Source: Arthrobacter_J sp038199985 (lineage in GTDB: Bacteria; Actinomycetota; Actinomycetes; Actinomycetales; Micrococcaceae). From it: a stretch of 64,000 nucleotides of DNA. The stretch is taken from positions 43,322 through 107,321 of the forward strand of contig JBBPYK010000013.1 in assembly GCA_038199985.1 (NCBI GenBank). The letters are read 5' to 3'. Positions 35,057-43,776 of this stretch are shown one piece after another. Each line of letters opens with the position of its first letter. The first letter of the stretch is position 1. The notes beneath the pieces are model-generated. The model was not told where the DNA came from. It did no database searches and saw only the letters and a list, made by a program, of their open reading frames with translations. The translations under genes and the position numbers were made by a program.

Positions 35057-36342
35057 GTACGACTACTGCTGAATCACAGTCGGAAACCACGTCACCGCGC
35101 CCAGTGGTGCGCAACTGGAAGGCCCCCGTTGGCTTCGGCATCGGTGCCTTGATTTCGCTGCTCGTCTTTGCCATTGGAAGCCCGGCCAAGACGGCCATCT
35201 TCCGCATTTCGGCCGACGACGACCGCTTCCGACTTCAAGACGTTCATCTACCCGCGACGACAGTGGGATGGGTTGTGACGATCGCGCTGACCGCTTTAGC
35301 GGTTTACGCGTTCCTCCAAGTCCGCAAGGGCGCCCACATTTCTCGCTGGGCAGCAGCTGCCTACGCTTTGTTCTTTGTCACAGGATTCCTCACCTGGGTT
35401 GTGGGCAGCGCCAACACTCCGAGTATCTCGCTCGCAGGTCTGGTCGCAGGTTCTGTCACGCTCGCCGTGCCGTTGATTTTCGGTTCTATGTCAGGTGTTC
35501 TCTGCGAACGTTCCGGGGTGGTGAACATTGCCATCGAGGGGCAGCTTCTATCGGGAGCGTTCGCGGCTGCCGTTGCGGGTTCAATTTCCGGCAGCGCATT
35601 CATCGGTCTTATCGCGGCCGCTCTTGCCGGAATGCTGGTGTCGGTAGTTCTGGCGGTCTTCAGCATCAAGTATTTCGTGAACCAGATCATCGTTGGTGTG
35701 GTTCTCAACGTCCTTGTGTCTGGTGTGACGGGCTTCCTGGCTTCTACATTGCTCAGCCGTGATCCCCAGATCTGGAACAACCCACCGCGGTTGCCAGACA
35801 TCAGTATTCCGCTGCTGTCGGAACTCCCGATCATCGGGCCCATTTTGTTTAAACAGAGCGTCGTCGGCTACCTGATGTACATCATCGTTATCGTCATATA
35901 TTTTGGCCTCTACTACACGAAGTGGGGCCTACGACTCCGAGCTGTGGGCGAGCACCCGCAGGCCGCGGACACCGTAGGCATCAACGTGAACCGTTGGAGG
36001 TTCTGGAATGTGGTCCTTGGCGGAGGTGTTGCAGGTCTGGGAGGGGCCTTTTACACGCTTGTCGCCGTCAGTAGCTTCACGCCCGACATGACGGCCGGGC
36101 AGGGCTATATAGCATTGGCCGCGCTCATCTTTGGACGGTGGAACCCCGTTGGCGCCTTCTTCGCAGCACTGCTATTCGGGTTCGCGACGAACCTGCAGTA
36201 CGTGTTGTCCATCGTGGGGACCTCGGTGCCCAGCCAGTTCCTGGCCATGCTGCCGTACCTCGTCACGATTCTGGCTGTCGCCGGGTTGGTCGGGAAGTCC
36301 CGCGCTCCGGCTGCAAGCGGCGTCCCCTACGCTAAGGAGTGA
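35053..36342 (+). CDS. Nucleoside ABC importer permease (second)
   Basis: A 429-residue membrane protein of the same BPD_transp_2 family (NupC-like), partner of the preceding permease. MSGVLCERSGVVNIAIEGQLLSGAFAA is the conserved signature of the nucleoside group. IKYFVNQIIVGVVLNVLVSGV and the later GLRLRAVGEHPQAADTVGINV also match. About ten membrane segments are visible. It overlaps the first permease by ATGA, and its last codons hold the AAGGAG ribosome site of the cdd gene. Confidence 0.92.
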   Translation: MSTTTAESQSETTSPRPVVRNWKAPVGFGIGALISLLVFAIGSPAKTAIFRISADDDRFRLQDVHLPATTVGWVVTIALTALAVYAFLQVRKGAHISRWAAAAYALFFVTGFLTWVVGSANTPSISLAGLVAGSVTLAVPLIFGSMSGVLCERSGVVNIAIEGQLLSGAFAAAVAGSISGSAFIGLIAAALAGMLVSVVLAVFSIKYFVNQIIVGVVLNVLVSGVTGFLASTLLSRDPQIWNNPPRLPDISIPLLSELPIIGPILFKQSVVGYLMYIIVIVIYFGLYYTKWGLRLRAVGEHPQAADTVGINVNRWRFWNVVLGGGVAGLGGAFYTLVAVSSFTPDMTAGQGYIALAALIFGRWNPVGAFFAALLFGFATNLQYVLSIVGTSVPSQFLAMLPYLVTILAVAGLVGKSRAPAASGVPYAKE

Positions 36343-36344
36343 CT

Positions 36345-36749
36345 GTGTCAGGTAAACCCCATGAAGTGGACTGGGATGCGCTGACGACGGCGGCGCGAAA
36401 CGCCATGGAACACGCCTATGTGCCCTACTCGAAGTATCCGGTGGGGGCTGCGGCGCTGACCGATGACGGCAGGGTGGTGTCCGGTTGCAACGTCGAGAAT
36501 GCATCTTATGGCCTCACGTTGTGTGCAGAATGTTCGCTGGTCAGCCAACTGCAGATGACCGGGGGTGGCCGGCTGGTTGCGTTCAGCTGTGTTGACGGAG
36601 ACGGCAACGTCCTCATGCCGTGCGGGCGGTGCAGACAGCTCCTGTACGAATTCCGGGCACCCCACATGCAGTTATTAACGGTGAGCGGCATAAAGACCAT
36701 GGATGAGGTGCTTCCGGATGCATTCGGTCCGGAGAACCTCTCCCAATAG
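36345..36749 (+). CDS. cdd: Cytidine deaminase
   Basis: A 134-residue enzyme of the small tetrameric type that deaminates cytidine and deoxycytidine to uridine and deoxyuridine. Zinc is held by CNVENASYGLTLCAE (Cys and the catalytic Glu) and PCGRCRQ. GTG 36345 is favoured over GTG 36339 because AAGGAG at 36334-36339 is five bases away. It is co-transcribed with the importer genes, so imported cytidine can be converted at once. Confidence 0.95.
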   Translation: MSGKPHEVDWDALTTAARNAMEHAYVPYSKYPVGAAALTDDGRVVSGCNVENASYGLTLCAECSLVSQLQMTGGGRLVAFSCVDGDGNVLMPCGRCRQLLYEFRAPHMQLLTVSGIKTMDEVLPDAFGPENLSQ

Positions 36750-36770
36750 ACAGACAGCCAGGGAGGGCTC

Positions 36771-38069
36771 ATGAGCCAGAGGCGAGCAGAAAATTTCGAT
36801 GCAGTAGACATCATCAGGACCAAACGAGACAAGGGGACCCTCACCCGCCAGCAGATCGACTGGACTATTGATGCCTACACCCGTGGCATCATCGCGGATG
36901 AGCAGATGTCCGCGCTCAACATGGCGATTCTCCTCAACGGGATGGATCGCGAGGAGATCTCAGCGTGGACTGCCGCCATGATCGCCAGCGGAGAACGAAT
37001 GGACTTTTCTTCCCTGGGCAAGCCGACGTCGGACAAACACTCGACCGGCGGTGTTGGCGACAAGATCACGTTGCCTCTTGCCCCGCTTGTCGCAGTTTTC
37101 GGAGTGGCAGTGCCACAACTATCCGGAAGAGGCCTGGGCCATACGGGTGGAACGCTGGACAAACTTGAGTCCATCCCAGGCTGGCGAGCCAACCTGACCA
37201 ACGACGAGATGATGCGGCAGCTCCGCGATGTCGGTGCTGTCATCTGCGCGGCGGGCGCAGGCCTGGCACCAGCGGATAAGAAGCTCTATTCCTTGCGCGA
37301 CGTTACCGGGACAGTAGAAGCGATTCCCCTCATTGCCTCGTCGATCATGAGCAAGAAGATCGCCGAGGGTACGGGATCGCTGGTTCTCGATGTGAAGGTC
37401 GGCTCAGGCGCCTTCATGAAGGACGAGCGCAGGGCGCGGGAGCTGGCAGAGACCATGGTGGCGCTCGGTAAGGACGCAGGCGTCAATACTGTGGCGTTGC
37501 TGACCAATATGGAGACGCCACTGGGTCTCACTGCGGGCAACGCCATCGAGGTGGAGGAATCCGTCGAGGTTCTCGCTGGAGGAGGCCCGGAGGACGTCGT
37601 CGAACTCACCGTGCGTCTCGCCGAGGAAATGCTGGCCTGTGCCGGTGTCCACGACGCGGATCCAGCAGCAGCCCTCCGGGACGGTCGCGCGATGGATGTT
37701 TGGCGTCAGATGATCGCGGCTCAGAACGGAGACCCTGACGCCACGCTCCCGGTAGCTAAGGAATCAGAGACTGTGCTGGCCCCGGCCGACGGCGTGTTGG
37801 TGGGACTTGACGCCATGGCCGTTGGTGTCGCAGCTTGGCGGCTGGGAGCGGGCCGTGCCCGCAAGGAGGATGCAGTCCAGGCAGGTGCTGGCATCCGGCT
37901 CCACGCGAAACCCGGCGCAGTGGTTCGGGCCGGAGAGCCGCTGATGACCCTGTTGACGGACACCCCGGAAAAGTTCGATCGTGCCAGAGAAGCACTGACA
38001 GGTGCTGTAATGATCGCCCCGGAAGGAGCACGAGCGGGGCAGCAACTCATCATCGACCGGATCTCCTGA
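36771..38069 (+). CDS. deoA: Thymidine phosphorylase
   Basis: A 432-residue enzyme that cleaves thymidine or related pyrimidine nucleosides with phosphate, releasing the base and deoxyribose 1-phosphate. The family signature is SGRGLGHTGGTLDKLESIPG, preceded by DKHSTGGVGDKITLPLAPLVA. The C-terminal alpha/beta domain contains GAGIRLHAKPGAVVRAGEPL. A GGGAGGG sequence precedes ATG 36771. It is 21 bases after cdd in the nucleoside operon. Confidence 0.95.
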   Translation: MSQRRAENFDAVDIIRTKRDKGTLTRQQIDWTIDAYTRGIIADEQMSALNMAILLNGMDREEISAWTAAMIASGERMDFSSLGKPTSDKHSTGGVGDKITLPLAPLVAVFGVAVPQLSGRGLGHTGGTLDKLESIPGWRANLTNDEMMRQLRDVGAVICAAGAGLAPADKKLYSLRDVTGTVEAIPLIASSIMSKKIAEGTGSLVLDVKVGSGAFMKDERRARELAETMVALGKDAGVNTVALLTNMETPLGLTAGNAIEVEESVEVLAGGGPEDVVELTVRLAEEMLACAGVHDADPAAALRDGRAMDVWRQMIAAQNGDPDATLPVAKESETVLAPADGVLVGLDAMAVGVAAWRLGAGRARKEDAVQAGAGIRLHAKPGAVVRAGEPLMTLLTDTPEKFDRAREALTGAVMIAPEGARAGQQLIIDRIS

Positions 38070-38119
38070 CCGGTTACCGCTTGGCCTCTCATCCCTGGGG
38101 ATCACGTACAGTGATGCGT

Positions 38120-39280
38120 GTGACTGAACCTATGACTGACCCCGCGACAGCCCTCGACTTCGACGTTCTTAGCCTGCCCAAGGTTTCCCTGCACGATCAC
38201 CTCGACGGTGGATTACGCCCATCAACAATCATTGAACTTGCCGCTGCCGTTGGTCACTCATTGCCGTCAACCGATCCGGTAGCCCTTCGCGCATGGTTCC
38301 TTGAATCCGCGAGTTCAGGATCGCTGGAGCGCTACCTTGAGACGTTCGATCACACGATTGCCGTCATGCAGACCGCCAATGCCCTGACGCGTGTTGCGCA
38401 CGAATTTGTGGAAGACCTCGTAGCGGACGGCGTCGTGTACGGCGAAGTCCGGTGGGCTCCTGAGCAGCACCTCACCGCGGGTCTGAGCCTTGATGACGCC
38501 GTGACGGCCGTTCAGGAAGGGCTCGACGCCGGCGTGGCGGCGGCAGAGGAACGCGGCCACCTCATTCAGGTTGGTCAGCTGATCACGGCCATGCGGCACG
38601 CCGACAGAAGCCAAGAGATTGCCGAGCTTGCCGTCCGGCACAGAGATGCAGGAGCCGTTGGCTTTGATATCGCCGGAGCGGAGGATGGTTTCCCGGCGTC
38701 GCGTTTTGAGGAAGCGTTCACGTATCTGGCTGCGCACCAGTTCCCAGTCACTGTTCATGCCGGCGAGGCAGCAGGGTTGGAGAGCATCGTCAGTGCCCTG
38801 GTTGATGGACGCGCGCTTCGACTGGGTCATGGTGTGCGAATCGCGGAGGACATCGACGTCGAATTCAACGAAGAGGACCAGCCGGAGGCGTCCGAAGCTG
38901 ACGGAGATGAAGCCGTGGGCTTGGTCTCGCTCGGCAGGGTCGCGTCATGGGTCCGAGACCGGCGCATCACGCTGGAAGTATGTCCTTCATCGAATCTTCA
39001 GACGGGTGCTGTCGAGCAGTTCGGCGGGGACCTTGATAGTCACCCCATTGATCTGTTGTACCAGACCGGCTTCAACGTGACGATCAATCCAGACAATCGT
39101 TTGATGAGCGGCATCACGCTGACGGGGGAGTTTGAACTTCTGGCAGAGACATTCAGTTACGACTTGGACGATATCCGTACGTTCACGCTGAACGCAGCGG
39201 AGGCAGCATTTTTGCCATTGGAAGAACGCGACGCTCTGATCGACTACATCAATGACGGCTTCGACAACGCCGGGGACTGA
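38120..39280 (+). CDS. add: Adenosine deaminase
   Basis: About 386 residues. The enzyme deaminates adenosine and deoxyadenosine to inosine forms. The metal-binding HxH is in LHDHLDGG, then HAGEAAG, RLGHGVRI, CPSSNLQTGAV and the terminal NPDNRLMSG. An acidic stretch (EFNEEDQPEASEADGDEA, about residues 250-267) looks inserted between the HG and CPSSN motifs. TACAGT at 38107-38112 lies seven bases before GTG 38120, which I favour as a leaderless start; ATG 38114 is also possible. It follows deoA by 50 bases. Confidence 0.92.
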   Translation: MTEPMTDPATALDFDVLSLPKVSLHDHLDGGLRPSTIIELAAAVGHSLPSTDPVALRAWFLESASSGSLERYLETFDHTIAVMQTANALTRVAHEFVEDLVADGVVYGEVRWAPEQHLTAGLSLDDAVTAVQEGLDAGVAAAEERGHLIQVGQLITAMRHADRSQEIAELAVRHRDAGAVGFDIAGAEDGFPASRFEEAFTYLAAHQFPVTVHAGEAAGLESIVSALVDGRALRLGHGVRIAEDIDVEFNEEDQPEASEADGDEAVGLVSLGRVASWVRDRRITLEVCPSSNLQTGAVEQFGGDLDSHPIDLLYQTGFNVTINPDNRLMSGITLTGEFELLAETFSYDLDDIRTFTLNAAEAAFLPLEERDALIDYINDGFDNAGD

Positions 39281-39908
39281 GCCGGACGCGCTCCCGCGGC
39301 TGGTCGAGGTTATCGCCCAGTTGCGGGAGCGCTGCCCCTGGTTTGCGGAGCAAACACCGGAATCCCTGGTGGGCTACCTCATCGAGGAAAGCTACGAACT
39401 CGTTGAAGCGGTGGAAACTGGGCATACTGATCCGGCAGGGCTTGACGAGCTTCGAGGTGAACTCGGAGACGTTCTATTGCAGGTGGTCCTGCATGCCCGC
39501 ATCCAGCAGGAGCGTGGCTACTTTGACTTTGACGCCGTGGCCCGCACCCTGACCGAAAAAATGATCCGGCGGAATCCGCACGTATTCACTCCCGACGGCA
39601 GCTTGGTCGAGGGCGCCGAGGATATCGGCGTCAACGACATTGAGAAGACGTGGCAGAACGTGAAGCGCCGCGAGAAGCCCGCGCGCAGCAGTCCCTTGGA
39701 CGGCATCCCGGCACACCTGCCCGCCTTGATGATGGCTGCGAAGGTCTCGGCGCGAGTCCACGGGCACGGAAATACCGACCATGAGGAGCCTACGAGGGAA
39801 GAAGAGCTCGGTGACATGCTCCTGAACCTCGTCGAAGAGACAACTCAAGGAGGGCTCGACGCCGAGCGGGCACTCCGGGCTGCCATTCGACGCCGATACG
39901 GAACGTAA
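39252..39908 (+). CDS. mazG: MazG family nucleoside triphosphate pyrophosphohydrolase
   Basis: A 218-residue all-alpha NTP pyrophosphohydrolase that cleaves aberrant nucleoside triphosphates to monophosphates. The MazG core is LRERCPWFAEQTPESLVGYLIEESYELVEAVE, and the metal-binding ExxE/ExxD residues lie in EESYELVEA and ELRGELGDVLLQVVLHA. A second, shorter MazG-like helix region is near the C-terminus (EEELGDMLLNLVEE). It overlaps the end of add by 29 bases, so the two are coupled, which fits clean-up of nucleotides beside nucleoside salvage. Confidence 0.9.
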   Translation: MTASTTPGTEPDALPRLVEVIAQLRERCPWFAEQTPESLVGYLIEESYELVEAVETGHTDPAGLDELRGELGDVLLQVVLHARIQQERGYFDFDAVARTLTEKMIRRNPHVFTPDGSLVEGAEDIGVNDIEKTWQNVKRREKPARSSPLDGIPAHLPALMMAAKVSARVHGHGNTDHEEPTREEELGDMLLNLVEETTQGGLDAERALRAAIRRRYGT

Positions 39909-40002
39909 CGTCCAGCAGTGCTGTTGAAACTCTATTAGTGTTGAACGTGGCACCAGCCCTCTCCAACACCCAGATTCACATCCGCAGAACAGGAGCCCAC
40001 CC

Positions 40003-41283
40003 ATGGCTATCATCGAAGCTATCCATGCCCGAGAGATCCTAGATTCACGGGGCAACCCCACTATCGAAGTCGAGGTTCTTCTGGACGACGATAGCTTTGG
40101 CCGTGCAGCCGTTCCCTCCGGTGCATCCACTGGAGCGTTTGAGGCCAATGAGCGCCGTGACGGAGACAAAGACCGGTACGCCGGCAAGGGTGTTCAACAG
40201 GCGGTTGATGCCGTTATCGATCAGATCCAGCCGGCGCTGCTCGGCTTCGACGCTGCTGAGCAGCGGGCCATCGATCAGGTCATGATCGACCTCGATGGCA
40301 CAGACAACAAGTCCAGTCTGGGCGCCAACGCCATGCTGGGAGTCTCGCTCGCCGTTGCACGAGCCGCCTCAGAATCTGCCAAGTTGCCGCTCTACCGCTA
40401 CTTGGGTGGGCCGAACGCGCACGAGTTGCCGGTCCCGCTAATGAACATCCTCAATGGCGGATCCCATGCCGATTCCGATGTCGACATTCAGGAGTTCATG
40501 ATTGTCCCCCTGGGGGCAGCATCCTTTTCCGAGGGCCTGCGCTGGGGAGTGGAGGTCTACCACGAGTTGAAATCCGTCCTCAGGAGCAGAGGATTGTCCA
40601 CCGGTCTAGGCGATGAAGGCGGCTTTGCCCCCAACCTGCCGTCGAACCGCGAAGCACTCGACCTCATCCTTGAGGCCATCGACAACGCTGGCTACACTCC
40701 CGGAAAGGACATCGCCCTTGCGCTGGACGTAGCCTCATCAGAGTTCTTCCAGGACGGAAAGTACTCTTTCGAGGGCAAGTCTCTGGACGCAGACGCCATG
40801 AGCGCGTACTACCAGGATCTGGTTCGCGACTACCCGCTCGTATCGATTGAAGACCCACTGGATGAAGACGACTGGCAGGGTTGGAAGACACTCACCGACG
40901 CCATTGGAGACAGCGTCCAGCTCGTCGGTGACGATCTCTTTGTCACCAATCCCAGTCGTCTGGAAAAAGGCATCAACAGCGGAACGGCTAATTCGCTGCT
41001 GGTCAAGGTCAACCAGATCGGCACTCTCACCGAAACACTCGACGCGATCTCCATGGCTCAGCGCGCTGGATACACCACTATCACCTCACACCGCTCCGGC
41101 GAGACCGAAGACACCACGATCGCAGACCTCTGTGTCGCAACGAACGCCGGCCAGATCAAGACGGGCGCTCCCGCACGCTCCGAACGCGTAGCCAAGTACA
41201 ACCAACTGCTTCGCATCGAGGAAGAGCTCGATGACGCCGCACGTTACGCAGGTCGCAAGGCTTTCCCGCGTTTCACGGCGTAA
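40003..41283 (+). CDS. eno: Enolase
   Basis: A 426-residue glycolytic enzyme that converts 2-phosphoglycerate to phosphoenolpyruvate. It shows the AREILDSRGNPTIEVEV start, SGASTGAFEANERRDGD, GDEGGFAPN with the catalytic glutamate, SIEDPLDEDDW, VGDDLFVTNP, LLVKVNQIGTLTE and TSHRSGETEDT. AGGAG precedes ATG 40003. A terminator at 41297-41329 follows, so it is transcribed as a single unit, ahead of the cell-division gene. Confidence 0.97.
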   Translation: MAIIEAIHAREILDSRGNPTIEVEVLLDDDSFGRAAVPSGASTGAFEANERRDGDKDRYAGKGVQQAVDAVIDQIQPALLGFDAAEQRAIDQVMIDLDGTDNKSSLGANAMLGVSLAVARAASESAKLPLYRYLGGPNAHELPVPLMNILNGGSHADSDVDIQEFMIVPLGAASFSEGLRWGVEVYHELKSVLRSRGLSTGLGDEGGFAPNLPSNREALDLILEAIDNAGYTPGKDIALALDVASSEFFQDGKYSFEGKSLDADAMSAYYQDLVRDYPLVSIEDPLDEDDWQGWKTLTDAIGDSVQLVGDDLFVTNPSRLEKGINSGTANSLLVKVNQIGTLTETLDAISMAQRAGYTTITSHRSGETEDTTIADLCVATNAGQIKTGAPARSERVAKYNQLLRIEEELDDAARYAGRKAFPRFTA

Positions 41284-41296
41284 CAGGAACGCTTAC

Positions 41297-41334
41297 GGTG
41301 GGTACCCTCGTTAACAACGGGTACCCACCATTTT
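41297..41334 (+). terminator. Terminator after enolase
   Basis: GGTGGGTACCC (41297-41307) pairs with GGGTACCCACC (41319-41329), and an inner CGTT/AACG pair extends the fold. ATTTTC follows. It is 14 bases after the enolase stop. Confidence 0.8.
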
Positions 41335-41362
41335 CGTAGTAGACCGCTCAGCAAGGAGGCTT

Positions 41363-42118
41363 ATGACACAGCGTCGTCCCTCCGTTCCGCGTACCAGAGG
41401 TCTACCCGGCGGTGCTGAGCGGGGCGGAACCGGTTCAGTTTCCGCCAAAGAATCACGCCATGAACAGCAGACGGACCACGAATACGTCATCAGTGCCGAA
41501 AAAGAGGTCACCGAGACCGGCGAACACCAGATCATAAGGGCCAACTTCGGAGCGAAACAGACAAAACAGGTGCAACAGGCCACGCCTGCATCGCCACCAG
41601 AGCTAAAGAAACCTCCCGCCAAGAGCGACAAATCAGAGGAACGGCAGCGCGCACGAACACAGCTCTCCTCCGCGATCCGAAAGGGAAGCGGAAAGCCAAG
41701 CTCCAGCACCCCCGCCGCGCAGCCGGCGCTCGAACCAGTCCCGGCAAAACGGTTCTCAGGAAGACTGCTGGCGCTCGCCGTCGTACTCATCACCATCATT
41801 GTCATGCTGGCACCTTCTGTCCGCGTATACATTCAGCAGAGCTCGGAGATCGCCACGCTGGAAAACGGGATCGCTGTTCAGAAGGAACGGCAACAAGAAA
41901 TCCAGAGCCAGGTGGCCCGGTGGGAAGACCCATCGTTCATCAAGGCCCAGGCCAGAGAACGCCTGTTCTTGGTCATGCCGGGGGAGAAGCGCTACTTGGT
42001 GAAAGGTGTGGATGGTTTCAAGAAGTCAGAGAATGAAGCAGTCGGCGTGGCTCCGGAGGACCTGGCGTGGGTCGACGCTCTCTGGGATTCCGTTCAACGT
42101 TCTGCAACTGCACAGTAG
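41363..42118 (+). CDS. FtsB/DivIC-like septum formation initiator
   Basis: A 251-residue bitopic membrane protein. A long basic and Ser/Pro-rich cytoplasmic region (residues 1-130) leads to one membrane segment (LLALAVVLITIIVMLAPSV). An external coiled coil follows (EIATLENGIAVQKERQQEIQSQVARWEDP), then the conserved AQARERLFLVMPGEKRYLV. This is the FtsB/DivIC layout, part of the divisome scaffold with FtsL and FtsQ. AAGGAGG precedes ATG 41363. The neighbours eno, DUF501 and ppx are the usual actinobacterial set. Confidence 0.88.
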   Translation: MTQRRPSVPRTRGLPGGAERGGTGSVSAKESRHEQQTDHEYVISAEKEVTETGEHQIIRANFGAKQTKQVQQATPASPPELKKPPAKSDKSEERQRARTQLSSAIRKGSGKPSSSTPAAQPALEPVPAKRFSGRLLALAVVLITIIVMLAPSVRVYIQQSSEIATLENGIAVQKERQQEIQSQVARWEDPSFIKAQARERLFLVMPGEKRYLVKGVDGFKKSENEAVGVAPEDLAWVDALWDSVQRSATAQ

Positions 42119-42174
42119 TAATGTCGAGGGACTTGTTTCCACGAGACGATCTTGAAAGGCAAGGACCGCACTGC

Positions 42175-42828
42175 ATGAGCGACAACGATGCAATGGCACC
42201 CACTCAGGAAGACCTGGACACCCTGAGCCTGCAGTTGGGCCGTCCTGTCCGTGACGTCGTCGAAATCGGTGCGCGTTGTGTTTGCGGAAACCCTCTGGTC
42301 GCCACCACAGCGCCCCGTCTATCCAATGGCATTCCTTTTCCCACCACGTTTTATCTCACGCATCCTGTCATCACTGCCGCAGTATCGCGGCTGGAGGCCG
42401 CAGGCGTCATGACCGAGATGAGCGACCGTCTTCTAGCGGATCCCGGTCTGGCCACCAATTATCAAGCGGCACACGAGAACTATTTGGCTAGCCGCAATGG
42501 CGTTGGACAACGGACCGGTGTCGGCCCGGTTCCGGAAATCGATGGGGTATCCGCCGGGGGCATGCCAACGAGAGTCAAATGCCTGCACGTTCTGGTAGGA
42601 CACTCCTTGGCGGCTGGCCCCGGTATCAACCCGCTCGGCGATGAAGTGTTGGCCGGCATTGCCCGGTGGTGGAACCGCGAGCAATGTTGGTGCGAGGGCG
42701 CGTGGGACACCAAGGCCAGCGTACCCAACCGGGAGCTGAGCCGACATGCCCGTACCCAGGGGCTCAGTCCCGAGGAGTTGGAGCAGAAAAAAGCTGAACG
42801 TCGCGCGTCCTCCGGGGATAGCCAATGA
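42175..42828 (+). CDS. DUF501 domain protein
   Basis: About 217 residues. The DUF501 region contains GRPVRDVVEIGARCVCGNP, RLSNGIPFPTTFYLTHP and CLHVLVGHSLAAGPGINPLGDE, plus a cysteine in EQCWCEG. The function of the family is unknown. It is nearly always found between an FtsB-like gene and ppx in actinobacteria, as here. AAGGA at 42161-42165 favours ATG 42175 over the in-frame ATG at 42121. It overlaps ppx by ATGA. Confidence 0.9.
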   Translation: MSDNDAMAPTQEDLDTLSLQLGRPVRDVVEIGARCVCGNPLVATTAPRLSNGIPFPTTFYLTHPVITAAVSRLEAAGVMTEMSDRLLADPGLATNYQAAHENYLASRNGVGQRTGVGPVPEIDGVSAGGMPTRVKCLHVLVGHSLAAGPGINPLGDEVLAGIARWWNREQCWCEGAWDTKASVPNRELSRHARTQGLSPEELEQKKAERRASSGDSQ

Positions 42829-43775
42829 CTAGGGTCGCCGCTATTGACTGTGGCACAAATTCCATCCGGCTCCTGATAGCCGACGCCGCCAACGGCGTCC
42901 TCACCGACGTGGTGAGACTGATGCGCGTGGTCCGGCTAGGCGAAGGCGTTGATGCCACGGGACGGTTCAGCGAAGCAGCGCTCGAACGCACCCTTGCAGC
43001 AACACGCGAGTATGCGGAACTTATCGAACGGCACGACGTCGGTCGAGTCCGGTTCGTCGCTACCTCAGCTACCCGCGACGCAGCTAATCGGGATGTCTTC
43101 TTCGATGGTGTCCGGGAGCTACTCGGCGTGGAACCTGAGGTCATCAGCGGCGATGAGGAAGCGTCCCTGTCCTTTCAGGGGGCAGCCAGTGTGCTGAGCC
43201 TCGGTGAAGCTGACAACTTGTTAGTCGTGGACCTCGGTGGTGGCAGCACCGAATTCGTCATGGGCAACGCTACGGGCGTCACCTCGGCCAAGAGCATGAA
43301 CATGGGCTGTGTCCGGTTCACGGAAAAGTTTCTGTCAACCGATCCGCCCACGGAGTCGGAAACGGCCACGGCTGTGGAAAGTGCGCGCGCCCTGATCCAC
43401 TCTGCATCCACCGACGTTCCCCTTTCAGAGGCCACTGCGCTGGTTGGGGTTGCCGGCAGCGTTACTACCATCACGGCACACGCTCTGGGCCTGACGGAAT
43501 ACAGTTCTGAAGCCATCCATGGAACGGAACTATCTCAGCGGTCGACCAAGGAGGCATGCACGGATCTGCTGACAATGTCGCGGTCGGCTCGTGGGAAACT
43601 TCCGTACATGCACCCGGGCAGGGCGGACGTCATTGGCGCTGGAGCGTTGATCTGGCGGACCATCGTCGATGAACTAGCTAAATGTACCGACGGCCGAATC
43701 GATTCAGCTATCACTAGCGAACACGACATCCTAGATGGAATCGCACTGAGAATCTCATCGTCGGAACGGCACTGA
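42825..43775 (+). CDS. ppx: Exopolyphosphatase of the Ppx/GppA family
   Basis: A 316-residue enzyme of the ASKHA fold that removes phosphate from polyphosphate or from pppGpp. Signature segments are AAIDCGTNSIRLLIAD, VATSATRDAANR and VVDLGGGSTEFVMG, the phosphate-binding loops. It is short, like actinobacterial Ppx1/Ppx2 proteins that lack the extra C-terminal domain of E. coli Ppx. ATGA overlap with DUF501 shows coupling. Which substrate dominates cannot be deduced. Confidence 0.92.
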   Translation: MTRVAAIDCGTNSIRLLIADAANGVLTDVVRLMRVVRLGEGVDATGRFSEAALERTLAATREYAELIERHDVGRVRFVATSATRDAANRDVFFDGVRELLGVEPEVISGDEEASLSFQGAASVLSLGEADNLLVVDLGGGSTEFVMGNATGVTSAKSMNMGCVRFTEKFLSTDPPTESETATAVESARALIHSASTDVPLSEATALVGVAGSVTTITAHALGLTEYSSEAIHGTELSQRSTKEACTDLLTMSRSARGKLPYMHPGRADVIGAGALIWRTIVDELAKCTDGRIDSAITSEHDILDGIALRISSSERH

Positions 43776-43776
43776 T

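Noticed and set aside
37835..38119. Long N-terminal extension of the adenosine deaminase frame
   Set aside because: The extension runs in another frame over the end of deoA, is Arg/Gly/Pro-rich without any domain, and the family starts at about residue 10 of the shorter protein.
42067..42174. Upstream part of the DUF501 frame
   Set aside because: It overlaps the FtsB-like gene; a ribosome site favours ATG 42175, where family homology begins.
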